Positions 11,631-24,203 of a stretch of DNA of 64,000 nt are shown one piece after another. Source of the DNA: Solea solea (taxonomy: Eukaryota > Chordata > Actinopteri > Pleuronectiformes > Soleidae); contig NC_081142.1 of the NCBI RefSeq assembly GCF_958295425.1, forward strand, positions 638,501-702,500, given 5' to 3'. Position 1 is the first letter of the stretch, and every line of letters starts with the position of its first letter. The notes beneath the pieces are model-generated. The model was given only the letters and a program-made list of their open reading frames with translations, did not search any database and was not told the DNA's origin. Position numbers and translations under genes: made by a program.

Positions 11631-12381
11631 CTGGGAGGGGGGAAGGGGCAGTGGTGGCAGTGAGAGGGTGAGAGATGGAGGAAGAAAGGCAGAAAAGAGG
11701 CTGTGACATAATAGAAAGCAAAAGACAATCCATACTGAAGAGAGAAGACAGTTAGTGAGGAAAGAGCATTTGTTTCCACATGTTTCTGTGACAGATGTTC
11801 ATTCTGATCAGGCGTGGAGTGAAAGACAAACATAAAAGAGTGAATGAATGAAACTCATCATGAACTTTCCAATAACAAAAATAATAATAAACTCACAAAA
11901 CCCTCGACATGAGCCTGAAATCAATATGAGCTGAAATATATTCTCACAAAAATAGACACAGGATCCACGTCTGAAATGTCACTTTAACATTAGTTGGACT
12001 GAAGCATGTTGTTACATACATTTTTAATATGTTGACATTATGAAAAATGAGCTACTTGGTTGACCATTGACCGAGTGATCTTTGTGTTTCAATATGTTGC
12101 CAGTCCTCTCCCCTGTCGTCTCTGGGCTTTCCATCTATTGTTGCACAGTTTATTCATGTTGTTTTCTCACTGTCTGCATTGCTACACTCGGCCACTGTGG
12201 TAAACACAACTAAATCTCAAGCAAAGTTGTCACAAACGAGCTTTGATCACTGTGTGTGATCGCTTAAAGAGACTTAATCCACTGTGTGAGAAAACTGGTA
12301 ACGTCGTTCTGGATTAGTGAAGATTACAAAGTCTTTCCCGTCAACCTTTAGTAATTCATTTAGTCTAATAAACTTTAGCTC

Positions 12382-12500
12382 TGGCCCTGTGTTGGACTGG
12401 TGACCTGTCCAGGATGTACCCTACCTTTCACTGCATGTTAGCTGGGATTGGCACCGGCACCCCCCTGCAGAACCTCATGTGGATGATAAAGCGGTTGAAG
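12382..12500 (+). mobile_element. tRNA-derived SINE, long-body family (copy 2, 3' part)
   Basis: Recognised by TGGACTGGTGACCTGTCCAG, GCTGGGATTGGC and the end GTGGATGATAAAGCGGTTGA. The 5' half is missing. Confidence 0.75.
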
Positions 12501-12960
12501 AGTTTAGCTATGGTGGCTTCATGCTGGTGGCAGCAGCATGAGAACAAACTCTCCTTGGAAAACCCTTTTTTTTGGCCATGCAGTGTATTTGTGTGCTACT
12601 GTTGGTGGAAGATCAATTCAATCATTCCTCTTTCAAAATAAGTACAAGCTTCTATGTGCATGAACCTCCTACTATGTTACCATGTGATTTCAACACACAA
12701 ACAGGTTTGAGATCCTGAAAATGTCCTTGCATCAGACAAATATGCATGGAAACTCTTTTCATATGTAAATGTAGCTACACAAACACATTTGTCGGCAAGA
12801 TTTTGAGTTGATACTGAAATTGGTCAAGTGTGCCGTTGCAGCCGAGAACAAAACTTGAGAACTCAACAGAGGACCCACTGAGTGGTTGGTACTTCAAACA
12901 GCAGAGGGCTCTGCTGTAACATGGTATCAACCTTAGTTTTCCCTCTCTGTCTCTCTCCCT

Positions 12961-12962
12961 CA

Positions 12963-12994
<32 letters not shown>
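12961..12994. repeat. (CA)n microsatellite
   Basis: A CA run with one TA interruption, preceded by a CT-rich stretch. Confidence 0.9.
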
Positions 12995-13615
12995 GAGCAC
13001 AAGCTACAGTCTATTCTCAATGACACAACCTCTCAGCCGGCTCCTGTCCTCTGCACATCCGTAGCACCATTCCCTCTGCCAGTCTGTATAAATACACACA
13101 TGTACACTTCCAAAGTAGCCGCACCTGCTTATGCACACTCACACACTCGCATCCCCACAGGCACATGAACACAGACGAAGCAGGCGAGGCGAGGCGAGAG
13201 AACGAAGCGATGATGGTCAGATGGGTGGAAGGAAGAGCAGGTGATGGAGATCGTTCTCGCTCTCTCTCTCTGGTGGTCACTCCGTCTGAGTGTGTGATCT
13301 CATTTGCCTGCCCGTTCTCCCCTTGAGGCCCCGCGCAGAGAGATGGAGAGCTTCTCTCTCTGATTCAGGACGCCCAGTTCTTACTCTGGGCCCAAATAGG
13401 CCTCATGAATAAACCATAGATTGTGTGGTTAAGTTACATAACAGCGGCACATAAATAGACGTGGCGTGGTACGACTAGAGTAGGAACGGGGAAGAGAAGC
13501 AGCGTTCACTTCCTCTTTTCAAGCTGCGCTCGAGTGCATAAACAAACATGAGACGATACATGCAGCTCTCTAACAGGATCAAGTGCTTCTCCAACATATC
13601 CTCACACACGTGTCT

Positions 13616-13804
13616 CGCTGCTCTGCTGCTGCTGCTCTGCTGCTGCTCTGCTGCTGCTCTGCTGCTGCTCTGCTGCTGCTCTGCTGCTGCTCTGCTGCTG
13701 CTCAGCTGCTGCTGCTGCTCTGCTGCTGCTCTGCTGCTGCTCTGCTGCTGCTCTGCTGCTGCTCTGCTGCTGCTGCTCTGCTGCTGCTCAGCTGCTGCTG
13801 CTCA
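13616..13804. repeat. CTG-rich minisatellite, 11-bp unit
   Basis: The unit CTCTGCTGCTG repeats about 16 times, with occasional extra CTG triplets and CTCAGCTGCTG variants. Because 11 is not a multiple of three, all frames stay open and read as leucine/cysteine/serine-alanine runs. The 100-131 residue frames over it are therefore an artefact. The array is in the 30-kb intron. In the transcript it reads as CAGCAG-rich RNA. Confidence 0.95.
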
Positions 13805-14439
13805 GAGGGGTTACCTGAGGACACATTATTATATCATCTGTGTGAAAATAATCTGCCACAAAGAGATTTTACAGTGTATGTATGATTTATTTAGGTTTAC
13901 TTTTGATTCTTGTGTGAGCAAAATAGATTATTATTTGTTTTGATTAAGGGAAGATTTGATGAATTTGTTGACAGTTATGCATGAACTATCTCTGTTACCA
14001 GAGCATCAACTTAATCATAGTAATCATATCATAATCATAAGAGAGATGATATTTTCATCAGACAGCTGAAGTTCAAAGGTCTCCATGGAGATAGTAGCCA
14101 CCAATCACATTCTACCAAACAAATAATGTGCACAATATTGACAAAATTGTCCACTAACACTTTATTCTGTCCATTTGTGGTGCTTGAAAAGTGTTTTGCA
14201 GCGTATAAATCTGGCTTTAAAACCCACCAACATGTCATCAAAACAACTTTAAAGTGTAAATGAACCACTAAACCACTTTTTGCGAGTGTAAACCAGTGTA
14301 TATGGGAATCTAGTAAAGGTATTTGTTGACCCAGGGTGCAAATCTTCACCGTTTCTATGTGATAAACATCTGCACATCTTCTACCTCTCTGGTCAAACAC
14401 CAGCTACTGCATTCAAAAGTTGCCACTGCTTTCTCAGTC

Positions 14440-14535
14440 CATGCGGGCACCATGCTGGATTTAATGCCTTGACCCGTCAATGGATTTGAACCAGCAGCCC
14501 TCCATTTACAAGTCTAATTCCTTTCTGCTTGTCCA
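14440..14535 (-). mobile_element. tRNA-like SINE fragment with intact B box
   Basis: GGATTTGAACC on the plus strand is GGTTCAAATCC on the minus strand, a perfect match to the RNA polymerase III B-box consensus GGTTCRANTCC. It is followed by CAGCAGCCCTCCATTTACAA, typical of fish SINE heads. It shares its tail words with 7545-7660. Confidence 0.55.
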
Positions 14536-14710
14536 TGGACTTCCCCCAAACCATAACCCCTAAACCCAAGGTAGTGAAAACCGAGAATGTGATCACATGC
14601 TAATACCTGCTACATCACAAATGTATGAAACAATCTGGTAAAACGTTATATTCAAACTTTTGTCTTATAGTGCAACAGTGGAGCCCTGTCTTTACCTTGC
14701 CATGCTAATA

Positions 14711-14914
14711 GTGCTTTCCCATTAAACAGTTCTAGAACTGCTCAGCTCTACTTGACTCCACTCAAGTCGTATTGTTTGTGTGTCAGGCACGTCGTCTTAG
14801 CACGGCTGCATGAAACTGCAGTGAAGAAAACCAGGTCCCAGGAATCAGGATCTCTAATGGGAAAGCAAGTCGAGTCGAGCAGAGTCGTCCTAGAACTGTG
14901 TAATGGAAAATGAC
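14711..14914. mobile_element. MITE family D, short copy
   Basis: Inverted ends: the left is GTGCTTTCCCATTAAACAGT then TCTAG. The right, complemented, is GTCATTTTCCATTACACAGT then TCTAGGAC. Inside the ends are matching CTCGACTCGACTTGC-type blocks. At about 200 bp it is probably internally deleted compared with the copy at 24833. No coding capacity. Confidence 0.7.
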
Positions 14915-16274
14915 TTTACTCTCTAAATGAGGCTTATGTTTCCTTTCACAGCCTTTTAGACCTCATTGATTCTTGGTCAGTTCATCACTGTGATCCACGA
15001 TTATTCTTATGCTACACCATTTCTGACATGACCACAGGGGGCGTCATACTCATTAATACAAAAGAATCAAATTCAAATAAACACCTCGCACTTGCTGCTG
15101 CTGTTTGGCTCAGGGACAGCCAGTCCTCGTGGCCAGTGCCAGGCCAAATATTTATAGACACGAGACACGCAACAAGCTGGTGAGTGGTAAAACATCTTTT
15201 CATTGCTTCACTGAGCCTGAGCTTTAATAACAGATGGTCCCATCGGCAGCACTTCTCTACAAACACACTGCACACTGTGTGTGCGTTTGATTTTATTGAC
15301 ATGAAACAAACTCAAACAAAGGTTGTTCTTTTAGTTTTGCCAGAGATGAGCAATTAGGAAAATGTAAAAACTGACAAAGCTTTAATTGGATAAACAGAAT
15401 TACGCTTCTGTTACCCTCGAGTGGCAACCTGTCAAACAGCTGTTTCATCTGATAATCATTTCCCAATTTTCACATGATCATAATGGCCAGGTGGTAATCT
15501 ATGCATCTATACTTTTCATCTTCATGTCAGTGAACACACTCCCTGGAGGGAAAACACACATTTTCCCTCCAAAAACACAATTCAGAAGAAGCTCTTTCTC
15601 TGTAGTCAATCTCCACTCGTCTTCCAGAGGACGATTTAAAGATGTGCCGGGGAGTGTCTTTGCCTCAGCTTGTGCTTTTTATCTGCTCTCGGCCTTGTTA
15701 GATCATCAAGCGTGACATATTGGACAGAAGTGAAAGAGAACCCTCAGACATGACGCTAATTAATTCACACTTTGGTGACCATAAAGGCTTCGCCCCCGCG
15801 CCTGCTGTCTCCGCAAGACACGGCCTGACATATGTCGCCCGGAAGATTGATACCGCAAATGGTGGCGCTCATTACAGCAGCAGATGGTCGTGTCTCAGAG
15901 TGTGCACGTGCGCGTGCATGTGTGTGAATGTCAGTTAGGGTCAAAAACCCATATAGACAAATATAGACCACAGCAGACTGACAGATTGTTGTTTGTTATA
16001 GTTGGTATGCTTTTTTATTCATTTATTTATTTTTTTTACTTTTCTGCAAACCATGGGAAAAGTTGGATTAGTAAATTCTGTCCAAGAACATTTGGAATTT
16101 ATGGTTTTGGGGAATTTTTTTATATGTGTTTTTACAATGAAACAACATCATATCATGAATATCCCAGCAAGTAGAACCTAATAAATCATTTCCCCATTTC
16201 CCCACGCCAAACAACAAGTTAACACACGAAACATTCATCCATATTTCTATTCAAGGAAAACAGGCTGTTTCATT

Positions 16275-16365
16275 TTCTGGAGCCAATCCCAGATGACATA
16301 AGGCACAAGGCGGGGCACATCCTGGACAGGTCGCAGTCCGTCGCAGGGCCTCACACACAGAGAGG
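16275..16365 (-). mobile_element. tRNA-derived SINE, long-body family (copy 3)
   Basis: Contains GGAGCCAATCCCAGATGACA, GGCGGGGCACATCCTGGACA and GTCGCAGGGCC on the plus strand, that is, the body in reverse orientation. Confidence 0.75.
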
Positions 16366-16614
16366 TGTAAAAGATAGAGGTGCAAAAATGAACAAAAAGT
16401 GTCTGTAATAAAGTAAACTAACACAAAAGCAGAAAATCAAAAAATAAAACAAATGAAAACACATAAAAAAACATGGTTCAAGCAGAAACCTGCGAAGCAG
16501 AGCAACAGACAGGACTGAAACGTTCAAACAGGAAACATGGAACAGAAAACCAGACACTGAGAACTAAAAACCCAAGGTAAGAAAAACAGACAACTGTCCA
16601 AACAGTGTGCCTGA

Positions 16615-16700
16615 ATAAAATAATAATAATAATAATAATTATTATTATTATTATAATTATAATAATTTAAATAATGATAATAATTAATAATAAAGCCAGG
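16615..16700. repeat. (AAT)n/(ATT)n compound repeat
   Basis: An AAT run changes to an ATT run and back to AAT-type sequence, making an AT-only inverted tract that can fold on itself. Confidence 0.9.
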
Positions 16701-16839
16701 GTTTCTGACAGAGACAAACAAACACTGACTCATTTCGAGTTTTTTAGAGTGTGATTCAGCTGCCTCGAAAATGTCGCCAAATGTGTGTTGTATTTATATT
16801 TAAATACTTAACGTGCCCAAGAACACGGGTGGAACGTGT

Positions 16840-17285
16840 CACTTGAAGCTCAGCTTCAACTTCAACTCTATTTTCACTGCTGTGAGATCGACTGTGATAG
16901 GACAAATGCAACAAAAGCCTCACTTCCATGGAAGCTCAGCTTCTCTCAGAGTCAATGGAGCTTCTGCACGATGATTGGAGGAACTGTCCACTGAAAGGCG
17001 GAAGCAGTTTTTGATTGACAGCGTTGCAAAAACATACACGACAACGACGCCGTTTCTTGTGTGGATTTTGTGAGAGAAGTCTGTAGACAAATAGCTGGTG
17101 ATTGTGTGTTATTTGCCTGGTGATATAGACCATTTTTGTTAGTACATATACACTGCAAACTCAAGCAATATCATAGCATTTCAGTTTTACTGAATGACTG
17201 CGTTTTCACGTTCTAGGATTTTGTATAAATAACTGGGCCTGAAATGAGCTTCCCTGTTTCAAAGACCAGCAACTGCCACTGATGA
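16840..17285 (+). repeat. dispersed repeat family P, copy 2
   Basis: Shares the ordered blocks listed for copy 1 (TTTTTGATTGACAGCGTTGC, GTGTGTTATTTGC, AAATAACTGGGCCTGAAATG, CCCTGTTTCAAAGACCA) and ends near GCAACTGCCACTG. It also carries AAGCTCAGCTTC twice, at about 16848 and 16931. Longer than copy 1 at its 5' side. Confidence 0.65.
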
Positions 17286-17814
17286 GGACAATTCACAATA
17301 TACATTTGATTTATCACACACAAATTTATGAAAAGTGTCCAAGAAGCACTCTGTCTGCAAGCGTTGAAGTGCCTCCCTCTCATTTAAAGGAAGATTGCGG
17401 CAAAAACACAGCAGTGGCTCTGTTCACTTGCCCGTGGTGATTTGCAAAAGTGCAAAACACAAAGGTGCATTAAAGGGAAAACATACCCAGGGCTTTATGT
17501 TATTCATTTAATTACAAATGATCCTATAAAAACTAATATGCACTCAAATATTTACTTAGGTGGTGCTTAATAGAGCTCTTGTTCAATGTTTTACAATCTG
17601 GGGATTTTACAAGTGAATACTTAATTAACTGCTGTCATTGGTTACCACGGTTACTCTTCACTGGATTATACATAGCGGTCAATCTTTCTCTCATCTCTAG
17701 GATATTTAATTAAGTTTGATTCTTGATTCTGCTTTTCAACACCTTTCATGTTAACACACATCAGAACACGTCTGACAACAGCAATAACTGAGTGCATATT
17801 TAATTTAGATTTCT

Positions 17815-17845
17815 TACTAACTAACTAACTAACTAACTAACTAAC
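17815..17845. repeat. (ACTA)n microsatellite
   Basis: About 7 tandem ACTA units. Confidence 0.95.
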
Positions 17846-17999
17846 CACTTTTTGTCAGGTTAAAACTAGTGTACATCTAGTAATGATATTCAGTGATCCA
17901 ACTCTTGGTAGTTTTGTATTTGAATAAGTATTTTGAATTATGTATTTTGTGTTAAAGTTGGCTTTTGCTGGGCTTTTGTTACCAACCATCCTCCTCTAG

Positions 18000-18120
18000 C
18001 CACACCCCTAATTGATTTATTTATCAGGACAGTGTACAATGACATTATGCATAAAACAGCAGAGATGCTTGTACCAGACTGTAGCTTAGTAGCTAATTTC
18101 CATCTGTAGTCCTAAGGGGA
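18000..18120. repeat. possible dispersed fish repeat
   Basis: TTTATTTATCAGGACAGTGT and GCTAATTTCCATCTGTAGTC bracket a segment that I associate with a common teleost interspersed repeat. Borders and class are uncertain. Confidence 0.4.
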
Positions 18121-19185
18121 AGGGGTCAAAGTGCAAGATATATATAGTGCAAGTTAAAACACCATTGAAATACATTATCTAGACATCAAAATGGGGAGGG
18201 GGTGAGAGTGGATACGCAGCACTTCTCTTTCAGGTGGATGCCAGCACAAGCGGCCGAGGAAGTAGGAAAATAAAACATCCCCTTAACTTTTCAGAATAAA
18301 AGATCCCGTGTTGATACCACATCATATTTTACTTTACTACATCACAGAAAGAGTCTTTGCAAGCTCAGCGCTCTCTTGTTTACTCGCTCGGTAGAAATAC
18401 TGCTCTGTTTGTTGTGTTTACAACATTTACAATTGATTTCCGTGCAAGAAGAATCTTAGTCTCGTGACTCCAGCTGTGCAGCTGTGTGGAAGCGGGCGGC
18501 CGTGTAAATTGCCGGGAACCAGAGAGCAAGCCTGTCCATTCTGCCCAGCAACAGTGAATACTATTTTTTGATTGGCTGATAGGTTGCTGTATGAATAAAG
18601 TATGCAGAGTAATCGATTCATAGATTACTCATTTATGTGCAGTGACTTTTATCACTTCTCAGTGTGGGAAATGTCATGTGTGGCGTGTGAGTGTGTGAAC
18701 TTATGAACGCAGCTCTAAGCTGCCACCGGAAATACAGCAAGCTGCTGCAGCTGCAGTTAACGCTTGTCGTCACCCGATCGTCACGCCCCCTGCAGTGCTC
18801 AGTCACCCCTCTTTCCCCTCCCCACTCACTGATAACTCCCTGCCCACTTTTTGTAGATTTTCAAAATTAGGCATTGGGCGGAGTTAGCCTCAGACGAGGG
18901 GTTTAGTTACTCTTTAAGCAAATGCATTAGCAATTTGCTCAGTCATGTGAGGTCTCTGCATATCAAATCTTTAAGTCTAGGTTGTTTTTTTGCCCCAGGT
19001 AGTGCGTGGTGTTATAGAAACTATAAAAAAACGCTTTCCTAATTTGGTGATCAATTCGATTTCCAGTATCAAACATCAGCAGATAAATACTCTGTGCAAA
19101 GGGACTTAAAATGTCTTCATGTTGGTTTGTTTTGTCCTGTAATATTATTTAAATTGGACCTTTTATTGACCTTAAGGTAGCAAGC

Positions 19186-19254
19186 GTGCACATGCACATG
19201 CACATGCACACGCACATGCACATGCACACGCACACGCACACGCACATGCACGCA
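19186..19254. repeat. (CACATG)/(CACACG) purine-pyrimidine tract
   Basis: A 69-bp run of GCACATGCACACGCAC-type units, nearly all alternating purine and pyrimidine. Confidence 0.95.
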
Positions 19255-19453
19255 GGATGACATTTACAGTGCGGTGCATGTTATGTTTGAACCACGTGGA
19301 AACTGGATGTAAATGATGTGATGTTTCGAGCAGGTGCTGAATTGCCGTCGTGACCTTCACCAAATCACTCAACCTTGATTCTCTGTGAACAGCTTCCATG
19401 CCACTTGCTTTTGAATTGCTGTGTTTGTATAAAGCTTGTCTCACTGGGTTTGA

Positions 19454-19485
<32 letters not shown>
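19454..19485. repeat. (AT)n-(GT)n compound microsatellite
   Basis: About 10 AT units run directly into about 6 GT units. Confidence 0.9.
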
Positions 19486-21488
19486 CAGCAAAACAATTGC
19501 AGGTCTCTGAGAATAAATCAACCTACACAGAATCTTTACACGCCCTTGTGTTGCGGTGTTCAACATCTACACCTGTTTTTTTGGCAGTTTTTCATTCAGA
19601 CATCACACACTGACAGGAACAGGAAAGAAAAGCACAATAACACTTTGAATATTCAATTCACTGCTATATGACAAGGGAAGAAAGGTTTCTGTAACAAACA
19701 AAGGTCATGACTCACCTGACCTGGAAACAGAGGAGTGTTTACAGGAGTAAAGTCATTGAAAAGTGATGAGACAGCGAGATGAAAGAGCACAAGTGGATGA
19801 GAGGAAAATGTAAAGAAAAGTGGATCAGGTAAGAAGGAACACGTGGATCTGAGGAAATGGGGTAAGAAAGGAAAAAGGAAAGAGGAGAAGAATAAGAAAA
19901 GAAAATAAGATCCTTCAGAGAAGGGGGGTGTGTGGGCTGTTAAATATCAAATGGAAACATATGGTCCTTCTGTTAACTCACAGAAGAACTCAAAGATGGG
20001 ACAAAACGTGGGATTGAAGAATGAAGCTGTTTTTTTTGGGACAACGTCCCAGATTTGAGGTTGATGAGAACAGAGACAACAAAATCAGTCGTGTGTCCCT
20101 GGTGCATCATTTGCTCTACATAGTGTTTTGGCATTAACACATACACACAGCTACAACCTTCCTCTGGCAACTAAAGCACTAAGATAAACAAAAGTAGGAT
20201 AAACTAAGATAAAAGAACAGGATGAGGATGATGGGTAGAGTACATGCTCATATGCTGCCTGTTAGTGTACAGACTGCTTCAATGATGAGCAATCATAGCA
20301 AATTCAATATTAATTAAAGTGAAAAAGGACAACACACTATAGAGGTCCAGCACGTAAAAATCACACAACCAAGGTAACGTCGTCTGGCACGATACTGCTG
20401 TTCACCTCTATAGACATCTACAGTATAATAGACAACACATACATCTGGCAATAATATGTGAGGCAACTAACACAGATCCCCACAGACCCAGAGACATGAC
20501 GGAGGTGAATCCTTGCTATGAAACTAAGAACAAGACGGACCATCAAGCAACAGATTTGGAGGTTAGCTCTCGTCTAGTCTTAACTTACATACAAGTCTGC
20601 ACAGCAACGTTAATACAGCCATTATTTACATTACTGTTGTGACCAAGAAAGCTGCTTGTGTTTAGTTGTTGTCTTGTGTCCATGTTGTCTGATGGTTTCC
20701 TGTTTTATTTTGAAATTTCGCTCTCCTCTTGTTTCAGGTAACTTGCCCCCTCCCCCTGTGTCTTCCCCGCCCTGATTGCAATTGGGACATTTCCTCTCCG
20801 TAAGAACTGTGGCATTTGTAAATTTGTTTCAGGATTTGTGAAAGTGTTTTGCATTTTGTAAAGTATTGTAATACTGGTTTGCACTTCCAGGCCACTGTAA
20901 TTAAAAGATCAATCCAAGAATTGAATTCATTCATTATCTTTCAGCCTGTCACTGAACGATATAAACAGCCTGAACAGTATTGTTGCGATTTGCTGAAAAA
21001 TCAATGGAGTGAAACAGAAGGAATCTTTGCTCTTTTTTTGTAAGCAACAAATTATTAAACAGTCAATGAGAATCTCAGGCTCATCCGAGCACATCTTAGC
21101 AGCTGAATTTCCTCTTCTTCCATCAGAGCGTCACTATGATTCACCACTAACCCATAGTCAGAGTCTTAATTCACGTGGAATCCATTCTTCAGTAGTAAAC
21201 TAATAGCAGCACTATGCCACTGGTTGGCTGCGTGTTGGTTGTGTCACCTCTGCGTTCTGCAGGTTTGATGGGCTGTGATCAGATGTGACAGCAGCCGAGG
21301 CACGTGCACGTACACGTGCACATGCACGTACACGCATTATGAAGGCTCACTGATCACGTCTCACAGGAATTAAATCTGTCTCACATTCATCTTTAATCCG
21401 CAGAAAACACAATGAAAAGCTCAGCTCTCCTCTGTCTGCCAATCACCCGAGCATGATCGCTCCCTGAAGAAATACTTCACTTTAAATG

Positions 21489-21518
<30 letters not shown>
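21489..21518. repeat. (CA)n microsatellite
   Basis: About 14 CA units. Confidence 0.9.
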
Positions 21519-21523
<5 letters not shown>

Positions 21524-21969
21524 GAGCAGACCTTTATGTGAGCGCTGGCCTCCATTTTAGGTTCTCCTGCTCAGCTGTCTAACTCTTTTCCATCAACAGC
21601 ATCACATTCTCATGTCTACGTCCATTGATTAAATGCTAATGCCAATCCATTTTTTTTCAACGGCATCTTTGGGCATTTCTTGTGAACGTGTGTGTTGCAG
21701 ATGAGACGGAGACACAGTAGCTGCTCTGATACCAACAATAAAGAGGGAAGCAACAACCGTCAGCGGAGCAGCATGAGAGGACAACAACAACGTAAGAGTC
21801 GGGGTACGCTCGTGTAGCTCTGGTGGAGAAGCCTTGGGGTGTTTTGCTATGTATTCATCCAAAGGTGTTTCTTCACCACTCGAGTAGTGCAGCTTATGTT
21901 TTGGTTTAATAATTCATTAGACATGAGCTTTAAAAGTTAAAGCACTACACCTGCATGTAGCCGACAGCA

Positions 21970-21987
21970 TGTGTGTGTGTGTGTGTG
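21970..21987. repeat. (GT)n microsatellite
   Basis: About 9 GT units. Confidence 0.85.
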
Positions 21988-22594
21988 AAAAAAGAGCACA
22001 CACAAACCACACTGTGTCATAGGAGGGGAGCATGAACTCATCAGCAGGGATTAAAATCTTATACGTCTCTTAACTGTTTCAATTTAAGTGCATTTTTTTA
22101 CTCAATTGCACATTTGTTTCTGGCTCTTTTAATTGGCTTTAGCGGGACTTGAAACACGACTGCCGGGAAGAATGAGAGAGTGACTAATAGAGGGAGTGGA
22201 GTGGGCGTAAGAGAAGACAGGAGATACTGGAGAAAGAGAAAGAAAAGAAAGAGGAAAGGAAAAAGAGATAGAAAAAGTGAAAGAAAGACCTCTTCTAGCA
22301 TCAAAGCTGCTCGGCTCTACTGTGAGGAATAATTAACCAGAGCAAAATGGAGAGAAGACTTAGTGAATCTTTGGAGTGATCAAAGGCTTGAGGAGGAAAG
22401 GCAGACGAGCAATCGGTCACTGAGGGATGAAACTTTCACAAGCTCCATATGCAATAAAATAAAATACAGTGCTGGAGTGGGCCAGTATTTGTTGATCGTT
22501 TATTTTATGAAGTGATCTGAGAGTGGACTAGACTTCTGCAAGCTCTTCCAAGCTGACATAGGGCAAAGGTTTCACTCTCACGTTTGAGTTCCCA

Positions 22595-22700
22595 ACTCAC
22601 CTCTCCATGTTTTTGGACTGTGTGAGGAAACCTGCACTGACACGGGGAGGTTAAGGTTTGAACAGGGATTCGAACCAGTGACCTTCTTGCTGTGGTCGTC
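22595..22700 (-). mobile_element. tRNA-derived SINE, long-body family (copy 4, head with B box)
   Basis: The plus strand has CATGTTTTTGGACTGTGTGA, GACACGGGGAGG and GGGATTCGAACCAGTGACCT. The minus-strand GGTTCGAATCC is a perfect B box, which shows that the head of this abundant repeat derives from a tRNA. Confidence 0.75.
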
Positions 22701-23493
22701 CAACATCACTTTAATTTGGATGTGCTTCCCTTTGCAAACTGATTCAAGATTGTTGATGTTCGAGTTTGTCTATTTTGAATTAACTGGAGGGCTTTCCCTG
22801 TGTCACAGTGGCATGATGTCACATTATTGATGTACCTGTAATACCTGCTTAACAATAAAACAAGTGTCTTTAGTGAAAATGTGGTGTAAATGTACGACTA
22901 TGTCGGGATATTTTAATACTTATATTAGAATAGTTTTGAAGGTCATGTCAAGGACACAGATTTGCTTCTGCAAGTATTCAGACCTTCATCACTTACTGGG
23001 TTGCTCTTATTTTAAAGTGATAAATCTGCACCAAATAACCCAATAACAATAGAGTTAATTATGTATGGTTTATTGAGTGAAGAATGAAATTCATCCAAAA
23101 TAATGTGTCACTACAAGTGTCAATAAATGATAGAAGTGCTGCTTCTGTGGAGGGGACAAGACTGATGGAGTGACATTTCAGGCCTGGTCAAAAAGGTCAA
23201 AAGGGTTTTTAATAATAAGAAGAAAAAATAAAAAATACAATAACTATAAAACTTCCCTCAGACAGATGACCAGACACTGCCCTGAGTCAATATGATCACA
23301 GTGTGATATCCACTTCAAAGCTCCAGCATCCACAGCAAGATTTCAGACTCTCCTGCTGTGTGTATGTGGCCGTGGTTTAGCTGTTTGAAGCAGCTGAACT
23401 TTCCTTTTTTTTTTCTTTATGTCAAAGTCTTCTGTCAACTCGTGAGGACAAACCAATCATCACTGAATAAAACTGTGATGTCCCGTGAGCTGA

Positions 23494-23785
23494 CGTGAAT
23501 CCATCCATCCATCTATTTTCTACTGCTTTATCCTCCACATGACGGTTGCTGTGTCAATCCCAGGTAAGGTGGGGTCACATTCTGGACAGGTTGCCAGTGC
23601 ATGGCAGGTCCACCATAGAGACAAACAACCGTTCACTCTCACATTCACACCTAAGGACAATATGGAGTGTTCAGTTAAACTCCATGTTTTGGACCAGAGA
23701 ACCCGGAGAAAACCCACGCACACACGAGGAGAATATGTCTGACGTGAATCCATCCATCCATCTTCTACTGCTTTATCCTCCAGGC
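23494..23785 (-). mobile_element. tRNA-derived SINE, long-body family (copy 5, duplicated end)
   Basis: Nearly the whole body is present in reverse: CTACTGCTTTATCCTCC, GGTTGCCAGTGCATGGCAGG, GACAAACAACCGTTCACTCT and GAACCCGGAGAAAACCCACG. GACGTGAATCCATCCATCCA and the following ACTGCTTTATCCTCC occur at both 23494 and 23742. The 3' tail is thus present twice, as a direct repeat of about 40 bp. Confidence 0.8.
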
Positions 23786-24203
23786 TCATCAAGGTAACAG
23801 CATCTCATTTGCATTAATCTATGCTATTTATTCATTTCTTGTGGGAGTTTTTATGTAGGTTTTTTTTAAACAAATTTCCTTTTGCGTTGGTACTGTAACA
23901 TAAAATTCCATAGAAACACCATAGAAAACCATATACAGTCAAGTTTTGATGTTTACTTTGTTTCTGAAAGCTGTGGGGTGAATTTCACAGCACAATTGTG
24001 GCAGAAGAAGGAGAAGATCAAAACAGCCATCATATCGCTCAGGGTTCTTTTTCTTCTCTCTTCTGACAGAATTTTGCCTCAGAACTTGTCCGGCAGCACC
24101 GAGGAAAGATCAACAAATTATCATCAAACCAAGCACTTCAACATGTTATGGTGTGCCAGGGCGTTTCAAGTAATGGTGGCGAAGCAAATCAAATCACAGC
24201 TCA

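Larger units (their letters stand above)
9540..12380. other. intronic sequence without recognised gene
   Basis: Apart from the two dinucleotide runs listed within it, I see only unique AT-rich sequence. The phrase GGATTCACATGCAGACCCAG and the following TTTATTAATG near 10220-10270 may belong to a transposon end, but I cannot support borders. Confidence 0.5.
19500..22590. other. intronic sequence without recognised gene
   Basis: Apart from the microsatellites listed, I see unique sequence with A/G-rich patches (19750-19930 and 22160-22300). CACGTGCACGTACACGTGCA at about 21300 is a short GC-containing palindromic patch. The TTTCCTGTTTTATTTTGAAA words near 20697 may be transposon-derived. No exon or RNA gene is supported. 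Confidence 0.5.

Noticed and set aside
11395..11833. Ser/Leu repeat open frames, minus strand
   Set aside because: Translations of the GA microsatellite and flanking purine-rich DNA.
13548..13943. 131-residue Leu/Cys/Ala frame
   Set aside because: Entirely explained by the 11-bp CTG-type minisatellite, which is open in more than one frame.
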